A stretch of DNA of 55,657 bases from Bacteroides sp. (GCA_021202275.1 JAJQDI010000029.1:1-55657); one strand, 5' to 3'. Counted from the stretch's first letter, positions 17,601 to 27,564 are shown. The notes: generated by a model not told the origin, from the letters alone. Numbers and translations are program-made.

Positions 17601-18779
17601 ATGGAAGCATTTTACCGCACTCATGCATACCTGGTTCAACATGCCCATGCTCCTGTTCGCCGCGACCTGATGGATGAGGTTGACTGGAACGACAGGCTAA
17701 TCGGAATCAAAGGTACACGCGGCGTAGGGAAAACCTCATTTTTGCTCCAGTATGCTAAAGAAAGATTTGGGACCGACCGTTCTTGCCTGTATATAAATAT
17801 GAATAACCTCTATTTCACCACGCATTCATTGGTGGGATTTGCCGGCGAGTTCCAGAAACGAGGGGGAAACGTATTACTGATCGATCAGGTGTTCAAGCTC
17901 CAGGACTGGAGCCGTGAACTACGCGAATGTTACGATCGGTATCCAAACCTCAAGATTGTCTTTACCGGCTCTTCCGTGATGCGTCTGAAAGAGGAGAACC
18001 TCGAATTGCGCGATATAGCGAAAAGTTACAACCTGCGTGGTCTCTCTTTTCGCGAATTTCTCAACCTGCATACCGGCATGGATTTTCCGGCCTATACACT
18101 GGAAGAGATACTGAGCAATCACGAGCACATAGCCAAAAGCATACTGTCGAAAGTACGCCCACTCGACTATTTTCAGGACTATCTGCATCATGGCTTTTAT
18201 CCGTTTTTCCTGGAGAAGCGCAACTTCTCGGAAAACCTGCTGAAGACCATGAACATAATGATCGAAGTGGATATCCTCATCATCAAGCAGATCGAGCTGA
18301 AATACCTGTCGAAGATAAAGAAACTTTTCTATATGCTGGCTATCGGTGGTCACAAGGCTCCCAATGTGAGCCAGCTGGCCAATGAGATACAGACTTCACG
18401 GGCCACGGTGATGAACTACATCAAGTATCTGGCAGACGCGCGTCTGATCAATATGGTCTATCCCAAGGGAGAGGATTTCCCGAAGAAGCCAACAAAGATC
18501 ATGCTGCACAACACCAACCTGATGTATTCCATCTACCCGGTGAAGGTAGATGAGCAGGACATATTGGATACCTTTTTTGTGAATACCTTGTGGAAAGACC
18601 ACAAAGTGAACAAAGGCGACAAGAACTACTCTTTCCTGGTAGATGAGGTCATGCCTTTTAAAATATGCACAGAAGGAGCACGCATCAAGAACAACCCGGA
18701 CATCACGTATGTCCTGCACAAAGCAGAAATAGGACGAGGCAATCAGATCCCTCTGTGGCTACTCGGTTTTTTGTACTGA
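17601..18779 (+). CDS. AAA ATPase of the AAA_14/DUF4143 type
   Basis: 392 residues. N-terminal AAA domain with Walker A GTRGVGKT (38-45), Walker B VLLIDQ (D95, Q96) and the sensor-like IVFTGSSVMRL; then a winged-helix/DUF4143-type C-terminal half (LANEIQTSRATVMNYIKYL). The family is widespread, of unknown role, and often involved in genome-plasticity or stress loci. The residue after the Walker B Asp is Gln where most relatives have Glu, which could slow ATP hydrolysis. nifJ begins 37 bp downstream and may share this promoter. Confidence 0.85.
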   Translation: MEAFYRTHAYLVQHAHAPVRRDLMDEVDWNDRLIGIKGTRGVGKTSFLLQYAKERFGTDRSCLYINMNNLYFTTHSLVGFAGEFQKRGGNVLLIDQVFKLQDWSRELRECYDRYPNLKIVFTGSSVMRLKEENLELRDIAKSYNLRGLSFREFLNLHTGMDFPAYTLEEILSNHEHIAKSILSKVRPLDYFQDYLHHGFYPFFLEKRNFSENLLKTMNIMIEVDILIIKQIELKYLSKIKKLFYMLAIGGHKAPNVSQLANEIQTSRATVMNYIKYLADARLINMVYPKGEDFPKKPTKIMLHNTNLMYSIYPVKVDEQDILDTFFVNTLWKDHKVNKGDKNYSFLVDEVMPFKICTEGARIKNNPDITYVLHKAEIGRGNQIPLWLLGFLY

Positions 18780-18816
18780 GCAATCCATTTTTTACTTAAT
18801 ATATTTATTTTCAATT

Positions 18817-21800
18817 ATGGCTAAACAGAAGAAATTTCTCACTTGTGATGGTAATCAGGCTGCCGCGCATATCTCGTATATGTTCTCGGAAGTGGCCGCG
18901 ATCTACCCCATCACCCCCTCTTCGACTATGGCTGAGTACGTAGACGAATGGGCTGCCGCCGGACGCAAAAACATCTTCGGCGAAACAGTATTGGTAGAAG
19001 AAATGCAGTCGGAAGCGGGTGCGGCAGGTGCTGTACACGGTTCGTTGCAGGCCGGTGCGCTCACCTCTACCTACACCGCTTCACAGGGATTGTTGCTGAT
19101 GATCCCCAACATGTATAAGATCGCCGGAGAATTCCTTCCCTGCGTGTTCCATGTATCGGCACGTACCCTGGCCTCACATGCTCTCTGTATCTTTGGTGAC
19201 CACCAGGACGTTATGTCTACCCGTCAGACCGGTTTTGCCATGCTGGCCGAAGGGTCGGTACAGGAGGTAATGGACCTGGCAGGTGTGGCGCACCTGGCAA
19301 CCATCAAAAGCCGTGTTCCCTTCCTGAACTTCTTCGATGGTTTCCGTACATCACACGAGATCCAGAAGATCGAAGCATTGGAAAACGAAGACCTTGCTCC
19401 GCTGATCGATCAGCAGGCACTGGCCGAATTCCGCGCCCGTGCGCTTAATCCGAACAAACCGGTGGCACGCGGTATGGCGGAAAACCCGGACGTATTCTTC
19501 CAGCACAGAGAATCCTGCAACAACTACTACGAAGCTGTTCCGGCCATCGTAGAGGAATACATGAACAAGATCTCTGAGATCACCGGTCGCAAATACGGTC
19601 TGTTCGACTACTACGGAGCGGAAGACGCGGAAAATGTGATCATCGCTATGGGGTCTGTGACGGAAGCTGCCAAAGAAGCTGTAGACCACCTGGTGACACA
19701 AGGCGAGAAAGTGGGTCTGGTAGCGGTACACCTCTACCGTCCGTTCTCTGCCAAGCACTTCCTGGCTGCTGTGCCTCAGACAGCAAAGCGCATTGCTGTA
19801 CTGGACCGTACCAAAGAACCGGGAGCCAACGGCGAACCGCTGTACCTGGACGTAAAAGAGTGTTTCTATGGTAAAGAAAACGCTCCGCTGATCGTAGGCG
19901 GACGCTACGGACTGGGATCGAACGATACGACTCCGGCTCAGATCATCAGCGTATTCGAAAACCTCGCACTTCCTTCACCCAAAGATCACTTTACCGTAGG
20001 TATCGTAGACGACGTGACTTTCACTTCCCTGCCTCCGAAAGAAGAGATCGCGCTGGGTGGTGCCGGTATGTACGAAGCCAAATTCTACGGTCTGGGAGCA
20101 GACGGTACGGTAGGTGCCAACAAGAATTCCATCAAGATCATCGGTGACAACACAGATAAATATTGTCAGGCATACTTCTCTTACGACTCCAAGAAGTCAG
20201 GAGGTTTCACCTGCTCTCACCTTCGTTTCGGCGACAGCCCGATCCGTTCGACCTATCTGGTAAATACACCGAACTTCGTGGCTTGCCACGTACAGGCCTA
20301 CCTGAATATGTACGACGTGACACGCGGTCTGCGTGAGAACGGAACATTCCTGCTCAACACCGTATGGGAGGGAGACGACCTGGTGAAAAACCTGCCCACC
20401 CGTGTGAAAAAATACCTGGCTCAGAAAAACATCTCCGTATATTATATCAACGCGACCCAGATCGCTATGGAGATCGGACTGGGCAACCGTACCAATACCA
20501 TCCTTCAATCCGCATTCTTCCGCATCACGGAAGTGATCCCGGTAGACCTTGCCATCGAACAGATGAAGAAATTCATCGTGAAGTCATACGGCAAGAAGGG
20601 TGAAGACATTGTCAACAAGAACTACGCCGCGGTAGACCGTGGTGGCGAATACAAAAAACTGGCTGTGGATCCTGCCTGGGCCAACCTGCCGGATGATGAA
20701 GCGGTAGCCAACAACGACCCCGCGTTCATCAACGAAGTGGTGCGCCCGATCAACGCGCAGGACGGCGACCTGCTTCCGGTATCCGCGTTCAAAGGTATCG
20801 AAGACGGTACCTGGTTCCAGGGAACTTCCAAGTACGAAAAACGCGGTGTGGCCGCTTTCGTACCGGAGTGGATCCCGGAAAACTGTATCCAGTGTAACAA
20901 ATGTGCTTACGTTTGTCCGCACGCTTCCATCCGTCCGTTCGTATTGGATGCGAAAGAGCAGGAATGTGCCAACTTCACTACCCTGAAAGCTATAGGTAAA
21001 GTATTCGACGGTATGACGTTCCGTGTGCAGGTAGACGCGCTCGACTGTATGGGCTGCGGCAACTGTGTGGATGTATGTCCGGGCAATCCGAAGAAGGGGG
21101 GCAAAGCACTTGAAATGAAAACCCTGGAAAGCCAGCTGGGCGAAGTTCCCAACTGGACCTACTGTGTAGACCACGTGAAGAGCAAACAACATCTGGTGGA
21201 TGTAAAATCGAACATGAAGAACTCACAGTTCGCTACTCCGCTGTTCGAGTTCTCCGGAGCTTGTTCGGGTTGTGGGGAAACTCCGTATGTGAAGCTCATC
21301 ACTCAGTTGTACGGCGACCGCGAAATGGTGGCCAACGCAACCGGATGTTCTTCTATCTATTCGGGTTCTGTTCCTTCTACTCCGTATACACAGAACGAAC
21401 AAGGACAGGGTCCGGCATGGGCAAACTCCCTGTTCGAAGACTTCTGCGAATTCGGTCTGGGTATGGAACTAGCCAACGAAAAAATGCGTGCCCGCCTGGT
21501 GAAAGTGATGCGGGAAGCTATCGCTGGCGACTGCTGCCCGGCAGATTACAAAGAATTGTTCCAGGAATGGATCGACAACATGCTGGATGCGGAAAAGACC
21601 AAAGAACTGGCCGGAAAGATCATTCCGCTGGTAGAAGCGAAGAAAGACAGCTGTCCGCACTGCAAACAAATTGCCGAACTGCAACAGTATCTGATCAAAC
21701 GCTCGCAGTGGATCATCGGTGGTGACGGTGCTTCTTACGACATCGGTTACGGTGGTCTCGACCATGTGATCGCTACCGGAAAAGACATCAACATCCTGGT

Positions 21801-22371
21801 ACTCGATACGGAGGTTTACTCCAACACCGGTGGACAGTCGTCCAAATCCACTCCGGTAGGTGCTATCGCTAAGTTTGCTGCCGCAGGTAAGCGTGTACGC
21901 AAGAAAGACCTTGGTCTGATGGCCAGCACCTACGGATATGTATACGTAGCACAGATCGCGATGGGTGCCGACCAGGCTCAGACCCTGAAAGCGATCCGCG
22001 AAGCGGAAGCATACCCCGGACCTTCACTGATCATCGCTTACTCACCTTGTATCAACCACGGTCTGAGAGCCGGTATGGGTAAATCGCAGGATGAGATCGC
22101 CAAAGCGGTAGAGTGTGGCTACTGGCACCTGTGGCGCTACAATCCCAAACTGGAAGCAGAAGGAAAGAATCCGTTCACGCTCGACTCCAAAGAGCCGAAC
22201 TGGGCAGAATTCAAGAACTTCCTCAAAGGTGAAGTACGCTATTCTTCTGTGATGAAACAGTATCCGGAAGAAGCGGAAGAACTCTTCCAGGCTGCAGAAG
22301 ACAACGCGAAGTGGAGATACAACAACTACAAGCGTCTGGCTAAGCAACAGTGGGGTGTAGACGGTGAATAA
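18817..22371 (+). CDS. nifJ: Pyruvate:ferredoxin (flavodoxin) oxidoreductase
   Basis: 1184 residues, full length for the single-chain enzyme. It oxidises pyruvate and CoA to acetyl-CoA and CO2, reducing ferredoxin; this is the central pyruvate step in anaerobic Bacteroidales. Visible parts: alpha domain from the N-terminus (YPITPSSTMAEYVDEW), CoA and gamma domains, two 4Fe-4S clusters (C690, C693, C696, C700 and C744, C747, C750, C754), and the TPP domain with CSGCGE (C816, C819), GDGASYDIGYGG and NTGGQSSKSTP. The C-terminus is intact. Codon use is that of a highly expressed gene. Terminated by the hairpin at 22394. Confidence 0.97.
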   Translation: MAKQKKFLTCDGNQAAAHISYMFSEVAAIYPITPSSTMAEYVDEWAAAGRKNIFGETVLVEEMQSEAGAAGAVHGSLQAGALTSTYTASQGLLLMIPNMYKIAGEFLPCVFHVSARTLASHALCIFGDHQDVMSTRQTGFAMLAEGSVQEVMDLAGVAHLATIKSRVPFLNFFDGFRTSHEIQKIEALENEDLAPLIDQQALAEFRARALNPNKPVARGMAENPDVFFQHRESCNNYYEAVPAIVEEYMNKISEITGRKYGLFDYYGAEDAENVIIAMGSVTEAAKEAVDHLVTQGEKVGLVAVHLYRPFSAKHFLAAVPQTAKRIAVLDRTKEPGANGEPLYLDVKECFYGKENAPLIVGGRYGLGSNDTTPAQIISVFENLALPSPKDHFTVGIVDDVTFTSLPPKEEIALGGAGMYEAKFYGLGADGTVGANKNSIKIIGDNTDKYCQAYFSYDSKKSGGFTCSHLRFGDSPIRSTYLVNTPNFVACHVQAYLNMYDVTRGLRENGTFLLNTVWEGDDLVKNLPTRVKKYLAQKNISVYYINATQIAMEIGLGNRTNTILQSAFFRITEVIPVDLAIEQMKKFIVKSYGKKGEDIVNKNYAAVDRGGEYKKLAVDPAWANLPDDEAVANNDPAFINEVVRPINAQDGDLLPVSAFKGIEDGTWFQGTSKYEKRGVAAFVPEWIPENCIQCNKCAYVCPHASIRPFVLDAKEQECANFTTLKAIGKVFDGMTFRVQVDALDCMGCGNCVDVCPGNPKKGGKALEMKTLESQLGEVPNWTYCVDHVKSKQHLVDVKSNMKNSQFATPLFEFSGACSGCGETPYVKLITQLYGDREMVANATGCSSIYSGSVPSTPYTQNEQGQGPAWANSLFEDFCEFGLGMELANEKMRARLVKVMREAIAGDCCPADYKELFQEWIDNMLDAEKTKELAGKIIPLVEAKKDSCPHCKQIAELQQYLIKRSQWIIGGDGASYDIGYGGLDHVIATGKDINILVLDTEVYSNTGGQSSKSTPVGAIAKFAAAGKRVRKKDLGLMASTYGYVYVAQIAMGADQAQTLKAIREAEAYPGPSLIIAYSPCINHGLRAGMGKSQDEIAKAVECGYWHLWRYNPKLEAEGKNPFTLDSKEPNWAEFKNFLKGEVRYSSVMKQYPEEAEELFQAAEDNAKWRYNNYKRLAKQQWGVDGE

Positions 22372-22393
22372 TTGAAGATATATCCTACGATCC

Positions 22394-22430
22394 AAAGAGG
22401 AAGATCTGTTCCGGATCTTCCTCTTTTTTC
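22394..22430 (+). terminator. Rho-independent terminator of nifJ
   Basis: A 13-bp stem (AAAGAGGAAGATC / GATCTTCCTCTTT, 22394-22406 and 22414-22426) with a 7-nt loop runs directly into a T-run, 22 bp after the nifJ stop. Confidence 0.9.
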
Positions 22431-22755
22431 TTAACAGGGTATCTGATAACAGTTTCCATACTACTTTACGATTAACCCTGTACACCAGACTAACCCGGTT
22501 CAAAAAGGCTTACTTTGAATGGAGATCCAATAACTTTATACTTCAGGAAATAGCAACTACCATCAACAGAACAGAGCCAGGATAAGGATAGAAAGAAGAA
22601 AAAATAATGTATACGACTATGGGGTCATCTGTTCCATCCCAGCTCAGCGAGATACAAAAACAGTATGGAAATTAGGGCAGGAACAAACCGTAGAATCCAC
22701 ACACAAATGTACAAAGTGTCCCATCAGGGAGAAGAGGCTGCCGCAACAAATAAAA
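22431..22755. other. Intergenic region, nothing recognised
   Basis: 325 bp between nifJ and the next terminator; no gene, repeat or promoter core could be supported. Confidence 0.5.
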
Positions 22756-22793
22756 TGCATCCCGGAAGTTTCTTGTCCAGCTTCCGGGATGCA
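22756..22793 (-). terminator. Terminator of the secreted-protein gene
   Basis: Perfect 13-bp stem TGCATCCCGGAAG / CTTCCGGGATGCA. Read on the minus strand it is followed by TTTTATTTG, as expected for termination after the stop at 22854. Confidence 0.85.
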
Positions 22794-22853
22794 CTTTACA
22801 CGTAGGCCTATCTTCATCTTTCTAACTGAAGACAGCCTCCTATTTTATTTCAG

Positions 22854-23309
22854 TTAGTTATCAACACCCCAGGATAACGTGATATTCAGCGTAAGCAATT
22901 TATATTCAAGAATATCATTGTCAACAAGTGTAGTTGATACCAGATAGGAACGTCTTCCCTCCCCGATATTATAATCCGGGATCACACCACTTAACGTAAA
23001 ACCTTTACTGCCAGCCTCCGCATCAAGTACGACATAAGGACCGTCCAGTGATTTTACTTCGATCGGGAATACCAGATCCATTAATCCGGTAGCTTCCAGC
23101 AGTATATATACCTGAGTAATAAGGCCGGCGGTACTGTCATCAACAAAATCCAATAAATTGAATACAAAATCGGGGCCTTGATTTACTTCTAAATTGAGAT
23201 CAAGAACAACGGGAAACCCCAAAGGTGGAGGAATACTAACAATCTGTGCTTGCACATGGGTTCCCAAAAGACAAAAAGCTGCTAAGAAAGCAATAAATAA
23301 CTTTTTCAT
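22854..23309 (-). CDS. Secreted protein of unknown function
   Basis: 151 residues with a signal peptide (KLFIAFLAAFCLLGTHVQAQ). The mature part is beta-rich with no Cys (IVSIPPPLGFPVVLDLNLEV at the start, LNITLSWGVD at the end). No family recognised. It stands alone between AT-rich spacers with its own terminator, and its low GC sets it apart from nifJ. Confidence 0.7.
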   Translation of the reverse strand: MKKLFIAFLAAFCLLGTHVQAQIVSIPPPLGFPVVLDLNLEVNQGPDFVFNLLDFVDDSTAGLITQVYILLEATGLMDLVFPIEVKSLDGPYVVLDAEAGSKGFTLSGVIPDYNIGEGRRSYLVSTTLVDNDILEYKLLTLNITLSWGVDN

Positions 23310-23858
23310 TTTTACTAAATTTTAATTTACTATACATAATCTCATCGTGTTTAAAGAGATTGTAAGTTTAACCGGTATCTTACGATTCCTCTACCCGACA
23401 TATTCCTGTAAATTTACAAGGATAGCAACAAACATACGGATTAAAATTTACAAATCCTATTATTAACACATTTATTTATAAAAAAGTTAAGACAAAATAT
23501 GATTTTGCCAGGAAAAAGCAAATTCAGCGCGTAAAACAAAGGGATAATCTCCATTTGTTTAACGATCCTGATTATTTAAAAAGCAACTTATTCCTACTTA
23601 TTCCTCAGAATTTACGAAAAAAGGTATACCGGTGATAAGGGAAATCCCCTATATAAAAAGGTACTTGTTCATGGATCTGCCCGGACAGGAAAGAGTATAT
23701 AATCTATTTGCAAAAACAGACTACCGGAAAAATAAGGTTCAGGTAAAAATGATCTCTCAGGTATGAATAAATGTAACTACACTGTCTGTTGAACTTTAAG
23801 TGGATAAGAGCGTAGTTCTTTCCGAATAAACACAACAGATAATACCTACCTGTAATAA
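23310..23858. other. AT-rich intergenic region without a gene
   Basis: No coding frame supported. A minus-strand TATGTTTG (23436-23429) could be a -7 box for the secreted-protein gene, but it has no -33 partner and is 120 bp from the start. Confidence 0.45.
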
Positions 23859-23898
23859 AAATAGCCCTTACTACTCCGGATTCCAGTAAGGGCTATTT
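23859..23898 (-). terminator. Terminator of the LemA-TPM operon
   Basis: Perfect 14-bp stem AAATAGCCCTTACT / AGTAAGGGCTATTT. On the minus strand it ends in a T-rich stretch, about 50 bp after the TPM gene stop. Confidence 0.85.
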
Positions 23899-23949
23899 CG
23901 TATGTCTGATACTTTTTGGCTATTTACATTTTCTTTCTTTATGGTTCGA

Positions 23950-25005
23950 TCAGAATTTGCTTCGGGCACCTCCACCCCCGGAACGACCTCCGCCATACGA
24001 ACGTCCGCTGCTCCGGGAAGAACTACTCCGTGAGGAACTGCTCCGGGAAGTTCCGGAACTTCTGGAAGAACTGCTGCTATAGCTACGACTTCTGCCGGAA
24101 CTATACGATCTGCTCCTGCCGGAACTGTAATAGGTCCTCCTCACCCTTACCAGCATTGGGATCACCATACTTATCTCTTCCAGATGTCCGCAACTGCTAC
24201 ATCTGCGGGTCTCCTTCTGCAATCCTGTAGAAGCATACGTAGCCGGAGCCAGTATCTCAAGCCTTTCCCGACGGAAGGTCGCTTTCGTACATTTCGGACA
24301 TTTGTGTCTGCGCCTTTTCGCACTTCTCACCCAATAAACAACCAGACCAATGAGCAAACACCAGAGCAACACACCGATCAGTATACTTATCCCCTCACCT
24401 GTGGCTCCGGAAGAAGAGGAAGAAGCATCCATAAAGCTTTTTCGTTCGTAGTCACTGGCTCTCAGATATCCGGTTACAGCCTCTACTCCTTTCAACATCC
24501 CTTCGCTATACCTCTCTTCCTTCATATCCGGGATCATATAGTCTTGCTGCAAACGATAACAAACCGCGTCTGTAAGGATACCTTCCAGTCCGTACCCTGT
24601 TTCAAAGACCACAGAGCGCTGTACGGGTTCCGTCACCAACAGGATCAGCAATCCGTTGTCATCTTCCTTTTTACCCACTCCCCAATGGTTGAACAGTTCC
24701 GTAGCAAACTCTCTGGAATCGTTATAGCCAATGCTATGGACAGCTACTACAGCCACCTCTATGCTGTGGCTATCTTCCAGCCCCTTCAGGATCCGGTTGA
24801 TGCGATCGACTTCCACCGGGGAAAGGATCCCGTCGGGGTTGCTTACATAGTTATCCCCATCCATCAATCTGACATTGGGTACGGTACTCACTGTATAGTC
24901 TGCTCCCCATACCAGAGAAGGAACAGACAACAGGCACAAAACAAAGCAAACGATCAGGCAGTATCTTTGTCTGACGGTTCTCTCTACGAACTGTTGCATA
25001 TCCAT
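23950..25005 (-). CDS. TPM-domain membrane protein (YgcG-like)
   Basis: 351 residues. Signal or anchor helix (CLIVCFVLCLLSVPSLVWG), then a TPM domain (about 45-190: YVSNPDGILSPVEVDRIN, IEVAVVAVHSIG, DNGLLILLV, GYGLEGILTDA), a second helix near 215-235 (LIGVLLWCLLIGLVVYWV), a zinc-ribbon with CPKC and CSSC, and a Ser/Arg/Gly-rich tail ending GGGGARSKF. TPM proteins typically pair with LemA, as here (5-bp gap), and are linked to membrane-protein assembly or repair. The zinc-ribbon plus SR-rich tail is normal for the Bacteroidetes form. Confidence 0.88.
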   Translation of the reverse strand: MDMQQFVERTVRQRYCLIVCFVLCLLSVPSLVWGADYTVSTVPNVRLMDGDNYVSNPDGILSPVEVDRINRILKGLEDSHSIEVAVVAVHSIGYNDSREFATELFNHWGVGKKEDDNGLLILLVTEPVQRSVVFETGYGLEGILTDAVCYRLQQDYMIPDMKEERYSEGMLKGVEAVTGYLRASDYERKSFMDASSSSSGATGEGISILIGVLLWCLLIGLVVYWVRSAKRRRHKCPKCTKATFRRERLEILAPATYASTGLQKETRRCSSCGHLEEISMVIPMLVRVRRTYYSSGRSRSYSSGRSRSYSSSSSRSSGTSRSSSSRSSSSRSSGRSYGGGRSGGGGARSKF

Positions 25006-25010
25006 AAGAT

Positions 25011-25610
25011 TTAAAATTTAATAGCGGGTGCTTTCTCAGAACCGGTGTCGGCAGTGAAATAGGCCTGGGGAGAAAATCCGAACAGCTTTCCCAGCAAACG
25101 ATTCGGGAAACGACGGAGATAGGTATTGTATTTCCGGGAGGCTTCGTTGAACCTCTTACGCTCCACAGCGATACGGTTCTCAGTACCTTCCAGTTGCACA
25201 TTCATTTCTTCAAAGGCCTTATTGGCCTTCAGATCGGGGTATCCTTCGGAGATCACCATCATACGGGATACGGCCGTACTCAGTTCTACCTGCACACTCT
25301 GATATTGTCGCAAGGTCTCCTCTGTCGGTACTTCGGCATCTATACGCACAGAAGCTGCCCGTGCACGCGCTTGGGCAACCTCTTCAAAGGCTTTCATCTC
25401 GTGCGCGGCATACCGCTCAAAGAGAGCAACCAGATTCGGTATCAGATCGGCCCGTCGCTGGTATTGGTTCTCTACCTGGCTCCAGGCAGCCTGTACACTC
25501 TCTTCATGGGCGACCATCGTGTTGTAATGGAAGTTCAACCATAGAAAATTGAAAAAATACAGGACGAATAGTATCCCCGCGACAATCCAGATTTCTTTAT
25601 TTTTGTCCAT
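25011..25610 (-). CDS. LemA family protein
   Basis: 199 residues from ATG 25608-25610 (MDKNKEIWIVAGILF). A longer frame to 25679 is rejected because the -7 box at 25652-25659 lies inside it. One N-terminal helix, then the LemA four-helix domain with VENQYQRRADLIPNLV, ARAAS, SEGYPDLKAN and RRFPNRLLGKLFGF. Membrane-anchored coiled-coil protein, co-transcribed with the TPM protein. Confidence 0.92.
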   Translation of the reverse strand: MDKNKEIWIVAGILFVLYFFNFLWLNFHYNTMVAHEESVQAAWSQVENQYQRRADLIPNLVALFERYAAHEMKAFEEVAQARARAASVRIDAEVPTEETLRQYQSVQVELSTAVSRMMVISEGYPDLKANKAFEEMNVQLEGTENRIAVERKRFNEASRKYNTYLRRFPNRLLGKLFGFSPQAYFTADTGSEKAPAIKF

Positions 25611-25651
25611 TGCCTGATCAGTAAATTCTCTGTATCTGTGTAGATCAGTTA

Positions 25652-25659
25652 CAAATCTA
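25652..25659 (-). promoter_or_regulatory. -7 box of the LemA-TPM operon
   Basis: TAGATTTG on the minus strand, about 40 bp before the LemA start; a TTG core at 25677-25679 gives a slightly short 17-bp spacing. Confidence 0.6.
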
Positions 25660-25961
25660 ATCAAATTTACAAGAAACAACTACACACATTTCTACAAATC
25701 GCACCTGTTGCCAGGAAAAAACCACGAGAAACATCGGGAAGATTCCCGGAGCGGAATCCCAAAGCGGAACTATTCATTGCATAAACAGAAAGTCATCATT
25801 CATTGTATACATATCAGGGGGTACCTTGTATAGACGCACAGCGTGCGCCTCGGCATACCGGATAGTACTTATAAGTTATAAGTAGTAAGTTTTAGTTTGT
25901 GAATGCTTTTTATCTTCTTTCCGGATGATACTCAAAACTTCTAACTCAAAACTTATCACTC
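25660..25961. other. Intergenic repeats between LemA and MGMT genes
   Basis: No gene. Contains a degenerate GAGACGC-family palindrome (25828-25851, TAGACGCACAGCGTGCGCCTC core) and words of the AACTTATCACTTA family in both orientations (25866-25895 and 25931-25970). The latter can pair over about 9 bp and probably terminate the MGMT gene. Confidence 0.6.
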
Positions 25962-26276
25962 TTACTTATCCTCATACCTCCATCTGCTTGTTTTCAGGTC
26001 TACACATCCGTTTCCGCAGAAATTCACGCCTTCCCGTTCCAACAAGAGCTTTTGTTCCGACCATCCGGGCACCAGCCGTCCCTGCGCGTTCACAACACGA
26101 TGGCAGGGCAGATCAGCCCCTGCGCATCCTTTCAGAGAAGCCCCGACCAGACGCGAATAGTTGGGCCTGCCCAACAACCAGGCTATCTCTCCATAAGTGA
26201 TCACCCGGCCATAAGGGATCTGGGCCACCACTTCATAGACCTCTTTACTGAAAAGTTCCCGTTCTTTCGGATCCAT
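25962..26276 (-). CDS. Minimal MGMT-family DNA alkyltransferase
   Basis: 104 residues from ATG 26274-26276 (MDPKERELFSKEVY); longer starts at 26321 and 26345 exist but add sequence absent from the family core. Contains IPYGRVITYGEIAWLLGRP (winged helix), the active-site motif PCHRVV with C58, and GRLVPGW. O6-alkylguanine transferases use this Cys; alkyltransferase-like proteins have Trp there, so activity is possible although the usual N-terminal domain is missing. The last codons lie within an intergenic repeat. Confidence 0.85.
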   Translation of the reverse strand: MDPKERELFSKEVYEVVAQIPYGRVITYGEIAWLLGRPNYSRLVGASLKGCAGADLPCHRVVNAQGRLVPGWSEQKLLLEREGVNFCGNGCVDLKTSRWRYEDK

Positions 26277-26637
26277 TTTTTCTATCCTTTGTATTAAAAA
26301 AATCCGTAGCACTCTCTCCATAGTACTGTGTGTAAGACCTGACAAAAGAGGTGAAGCTATACATACACAGCGGTATCAGGAAAGTTATGTATTTCATAGG
26401 TATGATCTCTCCTTCCCTACGTTCAGGATAACAAATATAATCATTCCAACGGGAAAATGAATGACGTCACACCGTTTCAATACCTGAGAGTATAAGTTAA
26501 CCAGAAACTCATGGGGGCTGGTAGCCGGCAGAGATCAAGCCGTATCCAATGAACGTCCTTACCTGATACCAGCCTTCTTTCTATACCCGAATGCTCCGGT
26601 ACATACCAAGTAACCGGAACTAACGCGGAGAGCGGGA
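26277..26637. other. Intergenic region upstream of the MGMT gene
   Basis: No gene between MGMT and the AraC gene stop at 26638. The only recognisable element is the -7 box at 26432-26439. Confidence 0.5.
26432..26439 (-). promoter_or_regulatory. -7 box, possible MGMT promoter
   Basis: TATATTTG on the minus strand, 155 bp before the preferred MGMT start; no clear -33 element. Confidence 0.4.
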
Positions 26638-27531
26638 CTATATGACTTTCTTTTTCTTCCTGTACTGTTCGCGGAATTCTTTGGGCGAACAGCCTTTCTT
26701 CTTTTTAAAGATACGGTTGAAGTTGGAGAGATTATTGAAACCACACTCGTAGCAGATCTCCGCTACAGACATGGTAGAGTCTACCAGCAGGCGGGAAGCA
26801 AACCCCAGCCGGATATCAATGATGTATTCGGAAAGATTCCTGCCCGTACGGAGTTTAAAGAAACGACTGAAGGAGACAGGCGTCATCCCTACCATATCGG
26901 CCAGCTGACTGAGGCGGATCTCCTCCTTGTAGTGGTTATTGATATATTCCTGTACTTTGGTCACTCTCCGGCTATCGGATTGTATACCGATCTTGGCAAA
27001 AGACGAGCTGGACAATGTACGTGCCTCTTCTCCGAAAAGGGACAATTCGTAGAGGATGGTAAGGAACTTGATGACCGCATAAAATCCCTGTTTTTCAGAA
27101 GCCAGGGTATCCAATATCGGATATACCCGCAGGATGGCAGACATCGGAAAGCAAAGCCCTTTCCGGGCACGCTCAAGCATCTTCCGGATAGAGTCGAACT
27201 GGTTCTTATGTAAAAAGCCCTCCAGAAAAAGATCAGAGGAAAACTGAATGGTGATCTCCCGGATCTCCTTCGAACAACATTCGTGCTGCTCCCACACATG
27301 CTCCAGTTCACTACCGGTGATCAGTACCAGATCGTAATCGCTGATCACTTCGGTAGAATCTCCTACGATCCGGCGCACGCCCGCAGCCTTCTCCGTAAAA
27401 TTAAGCTCATACTCGGCATGGTTATGGATCGGATAGGTAAATTCTGTCTTATACCGTTCGGCGATATAGAAGCAATCTTTGTCGGAAAGAGGCGTGATCT
27501 CCCGGATAATATGGTGTTGTGTTTTCTGCAT
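26638..27531 (-). CDS. AraC-family transcriptional regulator
   Basis: 297 residues. N-terminal cupin-like sensor domain (IHNHAEYELNFTEKAAGVRR, LVLITGSELEHVW) and C-terminal double helix-turn-helix (about 195-292: LSQLADMVGMTPVSFSRFFK, VAEICYECGFNNLSNFNRIF). This architecture binds small sugars or metabolites in known members; the ligand is unknown. It stands alone, with a -7 box 25 bp upstream and a palindrome array 180 bp further upstream that might be its own operator. Confidence 0.92.
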   Translation of the reverse strand: MQKTQHHIIREITPLSDKDCFYIAERYKTEFTYPIHNHAEYELNFTEKAAGVRRIVGDSTEVISDYDLVLITGSELEHVWEQHECCSKEIREITIQFSSDLFLEGFLHKNQFDSIRKMLERARKGLCFPMSAILRVYPILDTLASEKQGFYAVIKFLTILYELSLFGEEARTLSSSSFAKIGIQSDSRRVTKVQEYINNHYKEEIRLSQLADMVGMTPVSFSRFFKLRTGRNLSEYIIDIRLGFASRLLVDSTMSVAEICYECGFNNLSNFNRIFKKKKGCSPKEFREQYRKKKKVI

Positions 27532-27556
27532 AAGTATATAAAAGTATCAGTCACTC

Positions 27557-27564
27557 CAAAGATA
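27557..27564 (-). promoter_or_regulatory. -7 box of the AraC regulator gene
   Basis: TATCTTTG on the minus strand, perfect TAnnTTTG, about 26 bp before the ATG; the -33 region is not recognisable, as is common for activated promoters. Confidence 0.65.
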
